DNA of 47,215 nucleotides, taken from positions 69,740 to 116,954 of the forward strand of contig JAQVYQ010000001.1 of the NCBI GenBank assembly GCA_028708575.1, written 5' to 3'. Below the pieces are notes generated by a model. That model was not told where the DNA came from. It ran no database searches and saw only the letters and a list, made by a program, of their open reading frames with translations. The stretch is from Tissierellia bacterium. Its GTDB lineage: Bacteria; Bacillota; Clostridia; Tissierellales; Tissierellaceae. Positions 1 to 8,095 of the stretch are shown here, in pieces. The translations under genes were made by a program, and so were the position numbers. Every line of letters starts with the position of its first letter. Positions within the stretch are counted from its first letter, which is position 1.

Positions 1-447
1 CTTAGGGATATTATTAGTTTTCTAAATAGTACAACTATAAAAAAGAGTTTATTATTAACATAAAAAATCCAGCTAATAAAAGTCAATTGTTATAAAAAAT
101 ATTGAGAGTATATTGCATGATAAAAAAATAGCTTTAAGAAATGGAATACATAACAATTAAACTTACTAGTAAAAATTTATAAAAAATAGCTGGTGAAAGT
201 CAAAATTTAAATTATGAAAATTTAATATTAGATTTAAGTAGAAATATCTATGAGCTTTAAGATTCAATTGTTTAAACAAAATTGGGACAGGGTTTTCCTT
301 TCATCTACTGTTTTGAGTTATACGTAATTGGTTAATATAAATATCCAAAAACAAAGTAACTTAAATTTTTCACAAATAAAATCCAGTGCCTGTGCTAGTT
401 GCAGGACTCTGCAACTAGCAAATTTTATTTTACAAGGAGGAAGATTT
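1..447. other. AT-rich leader region upstream of the racemase
   Basis: No intact gene is visible here. A reading frame from ATG 141 to TAA 258-260 reads like protein but is broken by TAA at 180-182, so it may be a decayed remnant. A perfect 12-bp palindrome, TTGTTTAAACAA, lies at 268-279 and could be an operator. A perfect 11-bp inverted repeat at 393-420 is listed separately. The reading frame of the racemase stays open upstream to 328, but that extension lacks a ribosome binding site. Confidence 0.5.
393..420 (+). promoter_or_regulatory. Perfect 11-bp stem-loop before the racemase ribosome binding site
   Basis: TGCTAGTTGCA at 393-403 and its exact reverse complement at 410-420 enclose a 6-nt loop. 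The structure ends 14 nt before the GGAGG at 435-439. It could be a leader hairpin that stabilises the message, a protein-binding site, or the terminator of an upstream transcript, since the following bases are T-rich but not a clean T-run. The role is inferred; the repeat itself is certain. Confidence 0.6.
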
Positions 448-1173
448 ATGACTATTTATTATGGCAATACAGCTAATTATGGACAAAAAATTGGCATATT
501 AATGCTTGATACACATTTTCCGAGAGTTCCAGGTGATATTGGAAATGCTACAACATTTCCATTTCCTGTAGTATACAAAGTTGTAAAAGAAGCTAGCCCT
601 GAGGCTGTTGTATTAAAACAAGACCCAGCGCTTATTGAACCTTTTATACAAGCTGCTAAAGAATTAGTAGAACAAGGTTGTAAATGCATTATGACCAGTT
701 GTGGTTTTATGGCAATATTCCATAGAGAAATTGCAGCTGCAGTTGATGTACCTGTAATATCTTCTAGTTTGTTGCAAGTTAGACTTGTTAGTTCTATGTT
801 ATCACCTGGTAAAAAGGTAGGTATCCTTACTGCAAAGGCTTCTTCCCTAGGAGAAAAACATTTTGAAGGTGTTGGTATTACCGATATAGACAAAGTAGTT
901 TATGGTGTAGAAGAGACGGAATTTGGTAAGACATTTTTCGAAGGACATGATTATATGGATGTTACTCTTGCAGAAGAAGAAATGGTTAAAAAAGCCAAAA
1001 CAATGATTGAGGAGAATCCAGATGTTGGTGCTATCGTCTTAGAATGCACTAATATGCCACCTTTTACTAAAGCAATACAAGAAGCTGTAGGTTTGCCTGT
1101 ATTTGATATTATCAATCTGATCAGATATGTACATGATGCTATAGTATCTCCTGGATATAATGGGTACTTATAG
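448..1173 (+). CDS. Aspartate/glutamate racemase family protein
   Basis: A 241-residue cytosolic protein of the cofactor-independent Asp/Glu/hydantoin racemase superfamily. These enzymes move the alpha proton of an amino acid using two cysteines. Both are visible: Cys85 in TSCGF and Cys200 in LECTNMP, each at the end of a beta strand in one of the two halves. The ATG at 448 was chosen because AAGGAGGAAG lies just upstream; the open frame reaches back to 328 without a start signal. It opens the catabolic island and probably converts an L-amino acid to the D-form, or the reverse, for the flavoprotein dehydrogenase encoded downstream. The substrate cannot be read from sequence; maleate isomerase or AroM-type relatives are alternatives. 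Confidence 0.8.
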   Translation: MTIYYGNTANYGQKIGILMLDTHFPRVPGDIGNATTFPFPVVYKVVKEASPEAVVLKQDPALIEPFIQAAKELVEQGCKCIMTSCGFMAIFHREIAAAVDVPVISSSLLQVRLVSSMLSPGKKVGILTAKASSLGEKHFEGVGITDIDKVVYGVEETEFGKTFFEGHDYMDVTLAEEEMVKKAKTMIEENPDVGAIVLECTNMPPFTKAIQEAVGLPVFDIINLIRYVHDAIVSPGYNGYL

Positions 1174-1217
1174 AATTCAGATAAGGAAATAAGACATAAT
1201 CAATTGTAAAGAAGTAA

Positions 1218-1277
1218 AAAAGCTCATGTTCTTATTGATATATGTTAAAACAAATACAAATAGAAACGTGGGCTTTT
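1218..1277 (+). terminator. Probable terminator or processing hairpin after the racemase
   Basis: AAAAGCTCATGTT (1218-1230) pairs with AACGTGGGCTTTT (1265-1277) through 13 positions, two of them G.U. The right arm ends in TTTT. The loop is long, about 34 nt, so termination may be weak. It separates the racemase from the oxidoreductase operon that starts at 1366. Confidence 0.5.
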
Positions 1278-1365
1278 AATATTGAATACTATAAAAATTA
1301 TAATAGATTTTTACAAAAAAATACAGAGTTAAAAATAATAAAGTTATGAATTGGAGGTCTATCTA

Positions 1366-1704
1366 ATGGGAGAAAAAGAGCAGAGAAGGATAATTGAACA
1401 TCCAATTTTGCCAGAATTAAAAGATATAAAAAAAGTAACAATTTATTACGATGACAAGCCTATAGAAGCTATGGAAGGTGAAGCGGTGGCTTCAGCGCTA
1501 ATGAATGCAGGTATTCGTTCTTTTAGAAAAACTGTTAAAACTCATGAACCAAGAGGGATATTTTGTGCTATAGGTCGTTGTACAGATTGTATGATGATAG
1601 TAGATGGAAAACCAAACACTCGTACATGTGTAACTTACGTAGTTGATGGTATGAGAGTTCAAAATCAAAATGGATTTGGTATTGATAGCGAGGTGGTAAA
1701 ATGA
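1366..1704 (+). CDS. (2Fe-2S)-binding subunit, HcnA/SoxA-N-terminus-like
   Basis: A 112-residue ferredoxin-like subunit of an amine or D-amino-acid dehydrogenase complex. The four cluster cysteines are Cys67, Cys72, Cys75 and Cys88, in the spacing of the HcnA and sarcosine-oxidase alpha N-terminal domain. ATG 1366 is preferred over the TTG at 1351 because GGAGGT sits 7 nt before it. The stop codon overlaps the ATG of the next gene by 4 nt, so the two are translationally coupled. It likely carries electrons between the DAO-type subunit and the NAD(P)/FAD-type subunit. Family assignment is solid; the substrate of the complex is unknown. Confidence 0.8.
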   Translation: MGEKEQRRIIEHPILPELKDIKKVTIYYDDKPIEAMEGEAVASALMNAGIRSFRKTVKTHEPRGIFCAIGRCTDCMMIVDGKPNTRTCVTYVVDGMRVQNQNGFGIDSEVVK

Positions 1705-2819
1705 AAAATTTCGAAACTGAAGTTGCAATTATAGGAGCTGGTTCTGCAGGTCTTTGTGCAGGTATACAAGCTGCAAACGCAGGTGCAAAGGTAATGATTT
1801 TTGATGAAAATCACTTACCAGGTGGTCAACTATTTAAGCAAATACATAAATTCTTTGGTTCTCGTGAACACCGTGCAGGTATAAGAGGATATGAAATAGG
1901 TAAACAACTTCTTGATGAAGTTGAAAAAAGTGGTGCTGATGTTCATTTGAATAGCGTAGTTTATGGGATTTTTGATGGAAATACTTTAGGTGTTGTTGAA
2001 GGAGATAATCACTATTCTGTTAAAGCTAAAAAAATAATAATAGCAAGTGGTGGTAAAGAAAATTATTTACCATTCAAGGGAAGTACACTACCAGGGGTTA
2101 TGGGCGCTGGAGCAGCACAGACCATGGTAAATGTTAATCGCGTATTACCTGGAAAAGAAGTAATAATGGTTGGATCAGGTAATGTAGGTTTAATTGTTTC
2201 TTATCAATTAATGCAAGCAGGAGCAAATGTAAAGGCAATTGTTGAAGCTGCTCCTAGTATTGGCGGTTATGGCGTTCATGCAAGTAAAATTTGCCGTGCA
2301 GGAGTCCCAATAAAGGTAAGGCATACTGTTTTAGAGGCTTATGGTGAAAACGAGGTTGAAGGAGCAGTAGTTGCTGAACTAGATGAAAATTGGAATGTAG
2401 TACCAGGCAGTGAACAAAATATAGCTTGTGATACGATTTGCTTAGCAGTAGGTTTAAACCCAATGTCAGAACTTGCGTATATTGCTGGCTGTGAAATGAC
2501 ATATATTCCTTTATTAGGTGGACATGTTCCTATGCATGATGAAAACCTTGAAACTACAGTGCCTGGCATCTATGTTGCTGGCGATGTTACTGGAGTTGAA
2601 GAAGCATCAACAGCCATGGAAGAAGGAAACTTAGCAGGTATTTCTGTAGCTAGAGCATTAGGTTTAATTAATGATGAAGAAGGAAAAGAAATTGCAGATA
2701 ATTTTAGAAATAGAATGCTAAATTTAAGATCAGGCGCATTTGGTGAAGGTAGAAGAATAGCAAAAGCTACTCAGGTCGAAGCATTTAATGAATTTCAAGC
2801 GAAAGAAGGTGCTAAATAA
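1701..2819 (+). CDS. FAD/NAD(P)-binding oxidoreductase, HcnB-like
   Basis: A 372-residue pyridine-nucleotide-disulfide-type flavoprotein. The FAD Rossmann motif GAGSAG is at residues 12-17, a second dinucleotide motif GSGNVG is at about 158-163, and the C-terminal FAD-contact segment GIYVAGDVTG is near 290. Typical HcnB proteins carry a C-terminal BFD-like 2Fe-2S domain, which is absent here and encoded as a separate gene at 3350. It overlaps the preceding gene by 4 nt, and its last base is the first base of the next ATG. It is expected to pass electrons from the amine-oxidising subunit to an acceptor. NAD(P) use is possible but not provable from sequence. Confidence 0.8.
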   Translation: MKNFETEVAIIGAGSAGLCAGIQAANAGAKVMIFDENHLPGGQLFKQIHKFFGSREHRAGIRGYEIGKQLLDEVEKSGADVHLNSVVYGIFDGNTLGVVEGDNHYSVKAKKIIIASGGKENYLPFKGSTLPGVMGAGAAQTMVNVNRVLPGKEVIMVGSGNVGLIVSYQLMQAGANVKAIVEAAPSIGGYGVHASKICRAGVPIKVRHTVLEAYGENEVEGAVVAELDENWNVVPGSEQNIACDTICLAVGLNPMSELAYIAGCEMTYIPLLGGHVPMHDENLETTVPGIYVAGDVTGVEEASTAMEEGNLAGISVARALGLINDEEGKEIADNFRNRMLNLRSGAFGEGRRIAKATQVEAFNEFQAKEGAK

Positions 2820-3331
2820 TGAAAAAGACAGGAGTTGTTTATGACGGATATCCTTCTAAAGAAGAACTTGAGCAATCACCAGGATTTCCAAATACTTGTA
2901 GTTTGTCAAAAGGAACAAAAGCAGTAATTGAATGTGTACAGAACATTCCATGTAATCCATGTGAAGCAGCGTGCCCATATGGTGCAATAACTATTGGAGA
3001 TAATATTACAAATCTCCCAATATTGGATGTTGAAAAATGTATCGGATGTGGAAATTGTGTAGCACCATGTCCAGGTTTGGCTATATTTACGGTTAATATG
3101 AACTATAGTGATACTGAAGCTGCAATTGAGTTCCCATTTGAATATTTTCCATTGCCAAATAAGGGAGATATCGTAGATGCTGTTAATCGTGCAGGAGAAA
3201 TTATGTGCAAAGGCACTATTATTGGAATTAGATCAGCAAAAGTATTTGCAAATACGAATGTTATAAAGATAGCAGTTCCTAAAGAATTTGCTGATATTGT
3301 AAGAAGTATTAAACGCTTACCACGAAAATAA
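2819..3331 (+). CDS. Two-cluster 4Fe-4S ferredoxin-type subunit
   Basis: A 170-residue protein with two 4Fe-4S sets: Cys39, 45, 48 and 52, then Cys74, 77, 80 and 84, the last being a classical CxxCxxCxxxCP motif. The C-terminal 85 residues have no motif I recognise. It starts at the ATG overlapping the stop of the HcnB-like gene. It probably wires the dehydrogenase to ferredoxin or to another low-potential acceptor, which HcnABC of aerobes does not need. Similar ferredoxin subunits accompany anaerobic sarcosine/proline-dehydrogenase-like operons; that comparison is from general knowledge of the family. Confidence 0.75.
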   Translation: MKKTGVVYDGYPSKEELEQSPGFPNTCSLSKGTKAVIECVQNIPCNPCEAACPYGAITIGDNITNLPILDVEKCIGCGNCVAPCPGLAIFTVNMNYSDTEAAIEFPFEYFPLPNKGDIVDAVNRAGEIMCKGTIIGIRSAKVFANTNVIKIAVPKEFADIVRSIKRLPRK

Positions 3332-3349
3332 GCTTAGAGAGGTGTAATC

Positions 3350-3622
3350 ATGGATAGAAATGTTATTATATGCCGCTGTCAAGAAGTAACTTACGGCGAA
3401 ATTTTAGATGCTATAGCAGATGGCGCAACAACTGTTGATGGAGTAAAGAAGCGTACACGTGCTGGAATGGGTTTGTGTCAAGGAAAAACATGCCAAAGGC
3501 GTGTTCAACAAATAATTGCTTCACAGACAGGGCAGAAACCAGAAGATGTTTTACCAGCAACCTATAGAGTACCTGTACGTCCAATTCGTATGGGAGTAAT
3601 AGGGGGTAATAAAGATGAATAA
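3350..3622 (+). CDS. Stand-alone BFD-type (2Fe-2S)-binding protein
   Basis: A 90-residue protein whose first 50 residues match the bacterioferritin-associated-ferredoxin fold. The cluster ligands are Cys8 and Cys10 in CRC and Cys43 and Cys48 in GLCQGKTC. In many HcnB, NirB and glycerol-3-phosphate-dehydrogenase-like flavoproteins this domain is the C-terminal tail. Here the preceding flavoprotein lacks that tail, so this gene likely supplies it in trans. AGAGAGGTG lies before ATG 3350, and the 3' end overlaps the DAO-type gene by 8 nt. Confidence in the fold is high; the partner is inferred from gene order. Confidence 0.8.
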   Translation: MDRNVIICRCQEVTYGEILDAIADGATTVDGVKKRTRAGMGLCQGKTCQRRVQQIIASQTGQKPEDVLPATYRVPVRPIRMGVIGGNKDE

Positions 3623-4787
3623 AAAAGATGCAGATGTAATAGTAATTGGTGGCGGAATTATTGGCACAGCCATTACTTATCAGTTAAGTAAAAGAGGTAA
3701 AAAAGTTCTACTTATAGAAAAAAATGATTTATGTAGCGGTACTACAGGAGCGTGTGATGCATATATTACACCTCATACTAAGGCAGCAGGATTTAGTTTG
3801 GATTTATGTATTAAAAGCCAGGAAGTTTGGAAAGACCTTGAAGAAGAATTAGATGCAGATTTAGAATATGAACATAATTGTGGTGGCCTTCAAGTTTGTC
3901 AAAATCAGACAGAATTTGATCTGGTAAGCGATAATTCGGAAAAATTAAAAGCAGGTGGTCTTGAAGTTCATATGCTTGATATAGAAGAAGCGCGTAAGAT
4001 TGAACCAGCATTATCTGAGAAGTTAAGGGGTGCTCTTTACTGTCCATCAGCTGGACAAGTAAATCCATTTAAAACTACATTTGCTTATATGAAAGCTGCA
4101 AAGCGTAATGGGGCAGAATTTAAAAATCATACAGCTGTTACAGGTATTATACGTGATGGTGAAAAAGTAGTAGGAGTTAATACTGATAAAGGTGATTATT
4201 ATGCAGATGCAGTAGTAAATGCAGCAGGTGCTTGGGGTGGAGAAATTGCAAAATTAGCTGGTTATGATTTTGAAATTCTTCCTCGAAGAGGACAATTAAT
4301 AGTATCGGAGCCTGTAAAACCTATTATTCACACTACTATGCAAACAGGTAATTATATGGTTATAAAACATCATCCAGAATTGATTACTGATGAAAGAGTT
4401 AAGAGATTAGGTATTGGTTATTGTATTGAACAGACAGATGATGGATCTATTATAATTGGATTTACAAGAGAATTTGTTGGGTTTGATAAGAGTACTACTT
4501 TGGAATCTATTGAGGGTATAATTGAAACTGCTATTCAACATATCCCTGAATTAGCAGATATTCACTTTATTCGTACATTCTCTGGTTTCCGTCCTTACTC
4601 ACCAGATAATAAACCATATTTGGGACCAGTTGATGGAGCACCAGGTTTCTATATGGCAGCAGGGCACGAAGGTGATGGTATAGCTCTTTCTGCTATAACA
4701 GGCGTAGTATTGGCAGAGATGATTGTTGACGGTAATACATCTTTTGATATGGATTCTTTTAGTCCAAATCGTATTTTTAATAAATAA
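3615..4787 (+). CDS. DAO-family FAD-dependent oxidoreductase, HcnC/D-amino-acid-dehydrogenase-like
   Basis: A 390-residue flavoprotein of the D-amino-acid oxidase/glycine oxidase/sarcosine oxidase superfamily. The N-terminal dinucleotide motif GGGIIG is at residues 12-17, followed by the acidic ribose-binding Glu of LLIEK. The C-terminal segment with GHEGDGIALS contacts the flavin. It is the presumed catalytic subunit, oxidising the C-N bond of an amino acid or secondary amine and sending electrons through the three iron-sulfur/flavin partners upstream. It overlaps the BFD gene by 8 nt. With a racemase upstream and 2-oxoacid oxidoreductase downstream, a D-amino acid is a likely substrate. Sarcosine, proline or hydroxyproline are alternatives. 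Confidence 0.8.
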   Translation: MNKKDADVIVIGGGIIGTAITYQLSKRGKKVLLIEKNDLCSGTTGACDAYITPHTKAAGFSLDLCIKSQEVWKDLEEELDADLEYEHNCGGLQVCQNQTEFDLVSDNSEKLKAGGLEVHMLDIEEARKIEPALSEKLRGALYCPSAGQVNPFKTTFAYMKAAKRNGAEFKNHTAVTGIIRDGEKVVGVNTDKGDYYADAVVNAAGAWGGEIAKLAGYDFEILPRRGQLIVSEPVKPIIHTTMQTGNYMVIKHHPELITDERVKRLGIGYCIEQTDDGSIIIGFTREFVGFDKSTTLESIEGIIETAIQHIPELADIHFIRTFSGFRPYSPDNKPYLGPVDGAPGFYMAAGHEGDGIALSAITGVVLAEMIVDGNTSFDMDSFSPNRIFNK

Positions 4788-4812
4788 GTGATAGTGATAG
4801 GAGGTTAATGCT

Positions 4813-5259
4813 ATGATGGAAAATTGGGAAGAATATGTTGCTGAAAAAGTACATTACTTTTACCATGAAGCTGGAATCAACTGTGCAGAAGGTACTTTAA
4901 GTTTATTAAGCGATATATTTGGTGTTGAATTAGAAGATCAAGTTTATGATTCGGCTGTTGCTATGGTAGGAGCAGGTAAATATGGGGCACAGTGTGGTAT
5001 ATTGGAAGGTTGTATGATGTTTGCATCAATATATGCTAAACAACACGGCTTGGTTAAAAAACAGATTGTTCCAATGATATATAATTGGAGTGCTAAATTT
5101 GAGAAGGAAATGGGCAGTATTGTTTGTAAAGGACTACGTCCATATCCATTTACTCCAGAAGATGCGCCTAAACATCTTTGCGAACCAATTACGGTTAAAG
5201 GTGTTGGTTTAGCAGTTAAGTTTATCCAAGAAGAAGTTGAACCGGCATTTGCAAATTAG
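4813..5259 (+). CDS. C_GCAxxG_C_C family redox-type protein
   Basis: A 148-residue protein of the uncharacterised C_GCAxxG_C_C family (DUF5714/split-soret-like group). Its conserved cysteines are visible at 24 (NCAEG), 61 and 67 (CGILEGC), 105 (VCKGL) and 123 (HLCEP). No signal peptide or membrane segment is seen. GGAGG lies 8 nt upstream of ATG 4813. The cysteine pattern suggests metal or cluster binding or thiol redox work, but no biochemical function is known to me. It lies 25 nt after the DAO-type gene and 17 nt before the PLP enzyme, so it should be co-transcribed with the dehydrogenase. Confidence 0.7.
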   Translation: MMENWEEYVAEKVHYFYHEAGINCAEGTLSLLSDIFGVELEDQVYDSAVAMVGAGKYGAQCGILEGCMMFASIYAKQHGLVKKQIVPMIYNWSAKFEKEMGSIVCKGLRPYPFTPEDAPKHLCEPITVKGVGLAVKFIQEEVEPAFAN

Positions 5260-5276
5260 GAATTGGAGGAAATGGT

Positions 5277-6449
5277 ATGAAATATAATTTTGATGAAATC
5301 ATTGAAAGACGTGGTAGTGGTTGTTTTAAATGGGACTCCAATGAAGACCCAAATGTTTTGGCAATGTGGGTTGCAGACATGGATTTTCGAGTAGCAGAGC
5401 CAATAATAGATGCATTGAATGAGAGAACTGAGCATGGGATATTTGGATATTCTTTGCAAATGGATTCATTCTATGAAGCTATAACAGGTTGGTTTGAACG
5501 CAGGCATGGTTGGACAATTGACAGAGACTGGGTATCTCATTGCCCAGGTATTGTACCAGCATTACATTTTTTCGCAAAGACTTTTGTAAAACCAGGTGAA
5601 AAGATAATGATGCAATCTCCAGTTTATTATCCATTCTTTGGTTCAGCTAAAAAAAATAATATAGATGTGGAGTACAATGAATTAATATATAAAGATGGGC
5701 GTTATGAAATTGATTTTGATGATTTTGAGCGTATTGCTAAGGATCCAAAAGTAAAAATGTTCTATTTATGTTCTCCTCATAATCCAGGCGGTAGAATATG
5801 GACTAAAGAAGAACTTGAACGTATGGGTAGAATTTGTACTGATAATGGTGTTCTAGTAATAGCTGACGAAATTCATTGCGATTTAGTATATCCAGGACAT
5901 AAAAATACTGCATATGGTACTTTAGCTGACGATATTGTAAATAATTCAATAATTTGTATTGCTCCAAGCAAAACATTTAATGTAGCTGGTCTTCAAACAT
6001 CATGCTTAATAATTAAGAATAGTGATCTTAAGAAGAAATATGATGAGTTTTTAGCTACTCTTGGTATTATGCGTCCAAGCGCTTATGGTATTACTGGTTT
6101 AACTGCTGCATATGCTCATGGAGATGATTGGCTTGATCAGCTGTTAGTATACTTAAATGAAAACTTAGATTACTTAAGAAATTATTTAAAGACATATATG
6201 CCTAAGATTAAAATGATGGAACCAGATGCAACATACTTAATTTGGCTTGATTTTAGAGAATTAAATGTTGATAGTAAAGAATTTCATGAAATTCTTTTGA
6301 AAAAAGGGAAAGTATGGTTAGACGAAGGATATATGTTTGGTGAAGTTGGAGAGGGTTTTGAAAGAATAAATATAGCATGTCCAAGATCAGTATTAGAAGT
6401 AGGTTTAAATCGTATGCGTGATGCTCTGATCGCTGAAAACCTGATTTAA
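5277..6449 (+). CDS. PatB/MalY-family PLP-dependent aminotransferase or C-S lyase
   Basis: A 390-residue fold-type I PLP enzyme. The internal aldimine lysine is Lys232 in APSKTFN, with Asn169 in SPHNPGG and Asp197 in ADEIH contacting the cofactor. The N-terminal WVADMDF motif is diagnostic of the PatB/MalY subgroup, which includes cystathionine beta-lyases and some aminotransferases. GGAGG lies before ATG 5277. In this island it could transaminate the amino acid substrate to the 2-oxoacid consumed by PorABCD, or release pyruvate, ammonia and sulfide from cysteine conjugates. Family membership is clear; the reaction is not. Confidence 0.8.
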   Translation: MKYNFDEIIERRGSGCFKWDSNEDPNVLAMWVADMDFRVAEPIIDALNERTEHGIFGYSLQMDSFYEAITGWFERRHGWTIDRDWVSHCPGIVPALHFFAKTFVKPGEKIMMQSPVYYPFFGSAKKNNIDVEYNELIYKDGRYEIDFDDFERIAKDPKVKMFYLCSPHNPGGRIWTKEELERMGRICTDNGVLVIADEIHCDLVYPGHKNTAYGTLADDIVNNSIICIAPSKTFNVAGLQTSCLIIKNSDLKKKYDEFLATLGIMRPSAYGITGLTAAYAHGDDWLDQLLVYLNENLDYLRNYLKTYMPKIKMMEPDATYLIWLDFRELNVDSKEFHEILLKKGKVWLDEGYMFGEVGEGFERINIACPRSVLEVGLNRMRDALIAENLI

Positions 6450-6516
6450 AAATTGTGATAGATTTAACTATGATTGATTTCGAAATAAAATAGTAATTCA
6501 AAGGAGTGGAATACAA

Positions 6517-7308
6517 ATGAGTAAAAATTGTAAGGAAATGAATGAAATAATAGACCAATATTTAAGATTAAGTACATTTCCAATCGCAGTAAAGTTATTT
6601 GCTGAAGGGGAAGAGCTTCCTCCAAGGACAAAAGTACCAACTAAAGATTTTGGATATCCAATAGCATTTTGTCAGGGAGTTAATTTAGCAAGAAAATTCG
6701 GTTGGTCCGTAGCTTTTTATCAAGAAGACCAAGCATGTCCTTTAGGACAAGTTATCCTTGGTCATAAGGAAGAACCAGAATTTATTAAAGATGGTAGCGT
6801 AGTATATCCACTTTATGTTGATAACATAGAAGCTGGAAAGAAAACTCAAGCTTCTACACCTAAAATGCCAAAAGCAGACACACATTGTATTGTCCTTGCT
6901 CCATTACATTTTGCTAATTTTGAGCCTGACGTAATCTTAATTTATGGGAATGGTGCCCAAATTACTAGATTGGTTCAAAGTGCTTTATATAAAGAAGGAG
7001 GCTATATTGAATCTCGCTTTGCAGGTAGAGGTGCTTGTGGAGGAGAAGTTGTAGTGCCTATTGTAGAAGACAGATGTAATGTTATAATCCCTGGTGGTGG
7101 TGAAAGAGTATTTGCTATGACTACAGATGAAGAGCTTGCATTTGCAATGCCTAAGTCTAAATTCGATGATGTTATGGAAGGTTTAGTAAAAACTCACAAA
7201 GGTGGAGTAGCAAGAATACCTACCCCTTATGCAGGAATAAGCTTGAAGCCACAATTCCCTAAATATTATTCTGATTTAGGAGATTACTGTGGACTAAACG
7301 ATAAATAG
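6517..7308 (+). CDS. DUF169 family protein
   Basis: A 263-residue protein of the DUF169 family, known in anaerobes and archaea but without an established function. Visible features are CQGVNLARKFG (about residues 48-58), CPLGQ, the glycine- and cysteine-rich segment RGACGGE near residue 170, and the PGGGERVFAM block. There is no signal peptide. AAAGGAGTGG lies before ATG 6517. It sits between the PLP enzyme and the Por operon and may be co-transcribed with the dehydrogenase set. The conserved cysteines hint at cluster or metal binding; this is inference only. Confidence 0.75.
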   Translation: MSKNCKEMNEIIDQYLRLSTFPIAVKLFAEGEELPPRTKVPTKDFGYPIAFCQGVNLARKFGWSVAFYQEDQACPLGQVILGHKEEPEFIKDGSVVYPLYVDNIEAGKKTQASTPKMPKADTHCIVLAPLHFANFEPDVILIYGNGAQITRLVQSALYKEGGYIESRFAGRGACGGEVVVPIVEDRCNVIIPGGGERVFAMTTDEELAFAMPKSKFDDVMEGLVKTHKGGVARIPTPYAGISLKPQFPKYYSDLGDYCGLNDK

Positions 7309-7370
7309 AAAATAAGCAAAATTAACAACACATCAGATTAAATACATTATGCTTTATTATTAAAGATTAA

Positions 7371-7434
7371 ACTCAATGAGTTATTCTCTGAAATTTAAGC
7401 AACAACAAACATAAGGAAGGATAACTTATTGAGT
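7371..7434 (+). promoter_or_regulatory. Inverted repeat enclosing a ribosome binding site
   Basis: ACTCAATGAGTTAT (7371-7384) and ATAACTTATTGAGT (7421-7434) are inverted repeats matching at 13 of 14 positions. The 36-nt loop contains AAGGAAGG. The right arm covers the TTG start of a 21-codon reading frame. Pairing would hide that start, as in an attenuator or a read-through block. It lies in the leader of the Por operon. Confidence 0.5.
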
Positions 7435-7494
7435 AAAGCATATAAACACATAAATTGGAATAATGGTAAATTTCAAAAACATTATGATATGTAG
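7429..7494 (+). CDS. Possible 21-residue small ORF ahead of porC
   Basis: TTG at 7429 follows AAGGAAGG with about 8 nt spacing, and the frame runs 21 codons to TAG at 7492-7494. The peptide is rich in Lys, His and Asn and has no recognised motif. It ends 22 nt before porC. It may be a leader peptide, a gene remnant or chance. The well-placed ribosome binding site and the hairpin over its start codon are the only support. Confidence 0.3.
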   Translation: MSKAYKHINWNNGKFQKHYDM

Positions 7495-7516
7495 TTAAAG
7501 AATTTGGAGGTGCAAT

Positions 7517-8095
7517 ATGAATGATTTACTTGAAATAAGATGGCATGGAAGAGGTGGCCAAGGTGTAAAGACAGCAGCTCTTTTATTAGCCGATGTATTA
7601 TTTTATTCAGGAAAATATGTACAAGGATTTCCTGAATATGGCCCTGAACGTATGGGGGCGCCAGTTACTGCATATAACAGAATTAGCAACGACAAGATAC
7701 GTGTTCATTCTAATATTTATGAACCAGGTTATGTAGCAGTTGTAGACCACTCTTTAATAAGAAGTGCAAATGTAACTAAGGGTCTAAAAAAAGATGGTGC
7801 TATACTAATAAATACTAAATTAGATCCAGAAGAGGCAAAAAGTCTTTTAAAGGATTTTGAAGGAAAAGTATTTACTATTGATGCAGAAACAATTTCAATA
7901 GATATCTTAGGTAAATATTTTCCAAATATGCCTATGCTAGCAGGTATTATAAAAATGACTAAAATGATGGATGAAAATGTATTTTTAGAAAATATTGAGA
8001 CATCATTAAGCCGTAAATTTGCTAGTAAACCTCAATTAGTTGAAGGGAATATGCAAGTAATAAAAAGGTCGTTAGAGGAGGTTAAAGGGATTTGA
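7517..8095 (+). CDS. porC: 2-oxoacid:ferredoxin oxidoreductase, gamma subunit
   Basis: A 192-residue gamma subunit of the four-subunit pyruvate/2-oxoacid:ferredoxin oxidoreductase family. The N-terminal HGRGGQGVKTAA motif at about residues 10-21 is the family signature, and PEYGPERMGAP follows near 40-50. TTGGAGGTG lies before ATG 7517. The gene order gamma-delta-alpha-beta is the archaeal and Thermotoga-type por layout. The stop codon overlaps the TTG start of porD. The complex decarboxylates a 2-oxoacid with CoA and reduces ferredoxin. Subunit gamma helps bind CoA and the thiazole side of TPP. Confidence 0.9.
   Translation: MNDLLEIRWHGRGGQGVKTAALLLADVLFYSGKYVQGFPEYGPERMGAPVTAYNRISNDKIRVHSNIYEPGYVAVVDHSLIRSANVTKGLKKDGAILINTKLDPEEAKSLLKDFEGKVFTIDAETISIDILGKYFPNMPMLAGIIKMTKMMDENVFLENIETSLSRKFASKPQLVEGNMQVIKRSLEEVKGI

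Noticed and set aside
280..320. End of an insertion sequence (the TTGGGACAGGG stretch resembles some element ends)
   Set aside because: No matching inverted copy, target duplication or transposase is visible in the window.
1701..1704. TGA at the end of the HcnA-like gene as a recoding site
   Set aside because: It is the usual ATGA overlap of coupled genes, and the 2Fe-2S protein is complete.
8092..8095. TGA at the end of porC as a selenocysteine codon, suggested by the presence of selC
   Set aside because: The TGA overlaps the TTG start of porD with a good upstream ribosome binding site, porC has its normal family length, and read-through gives nothing porC-like.
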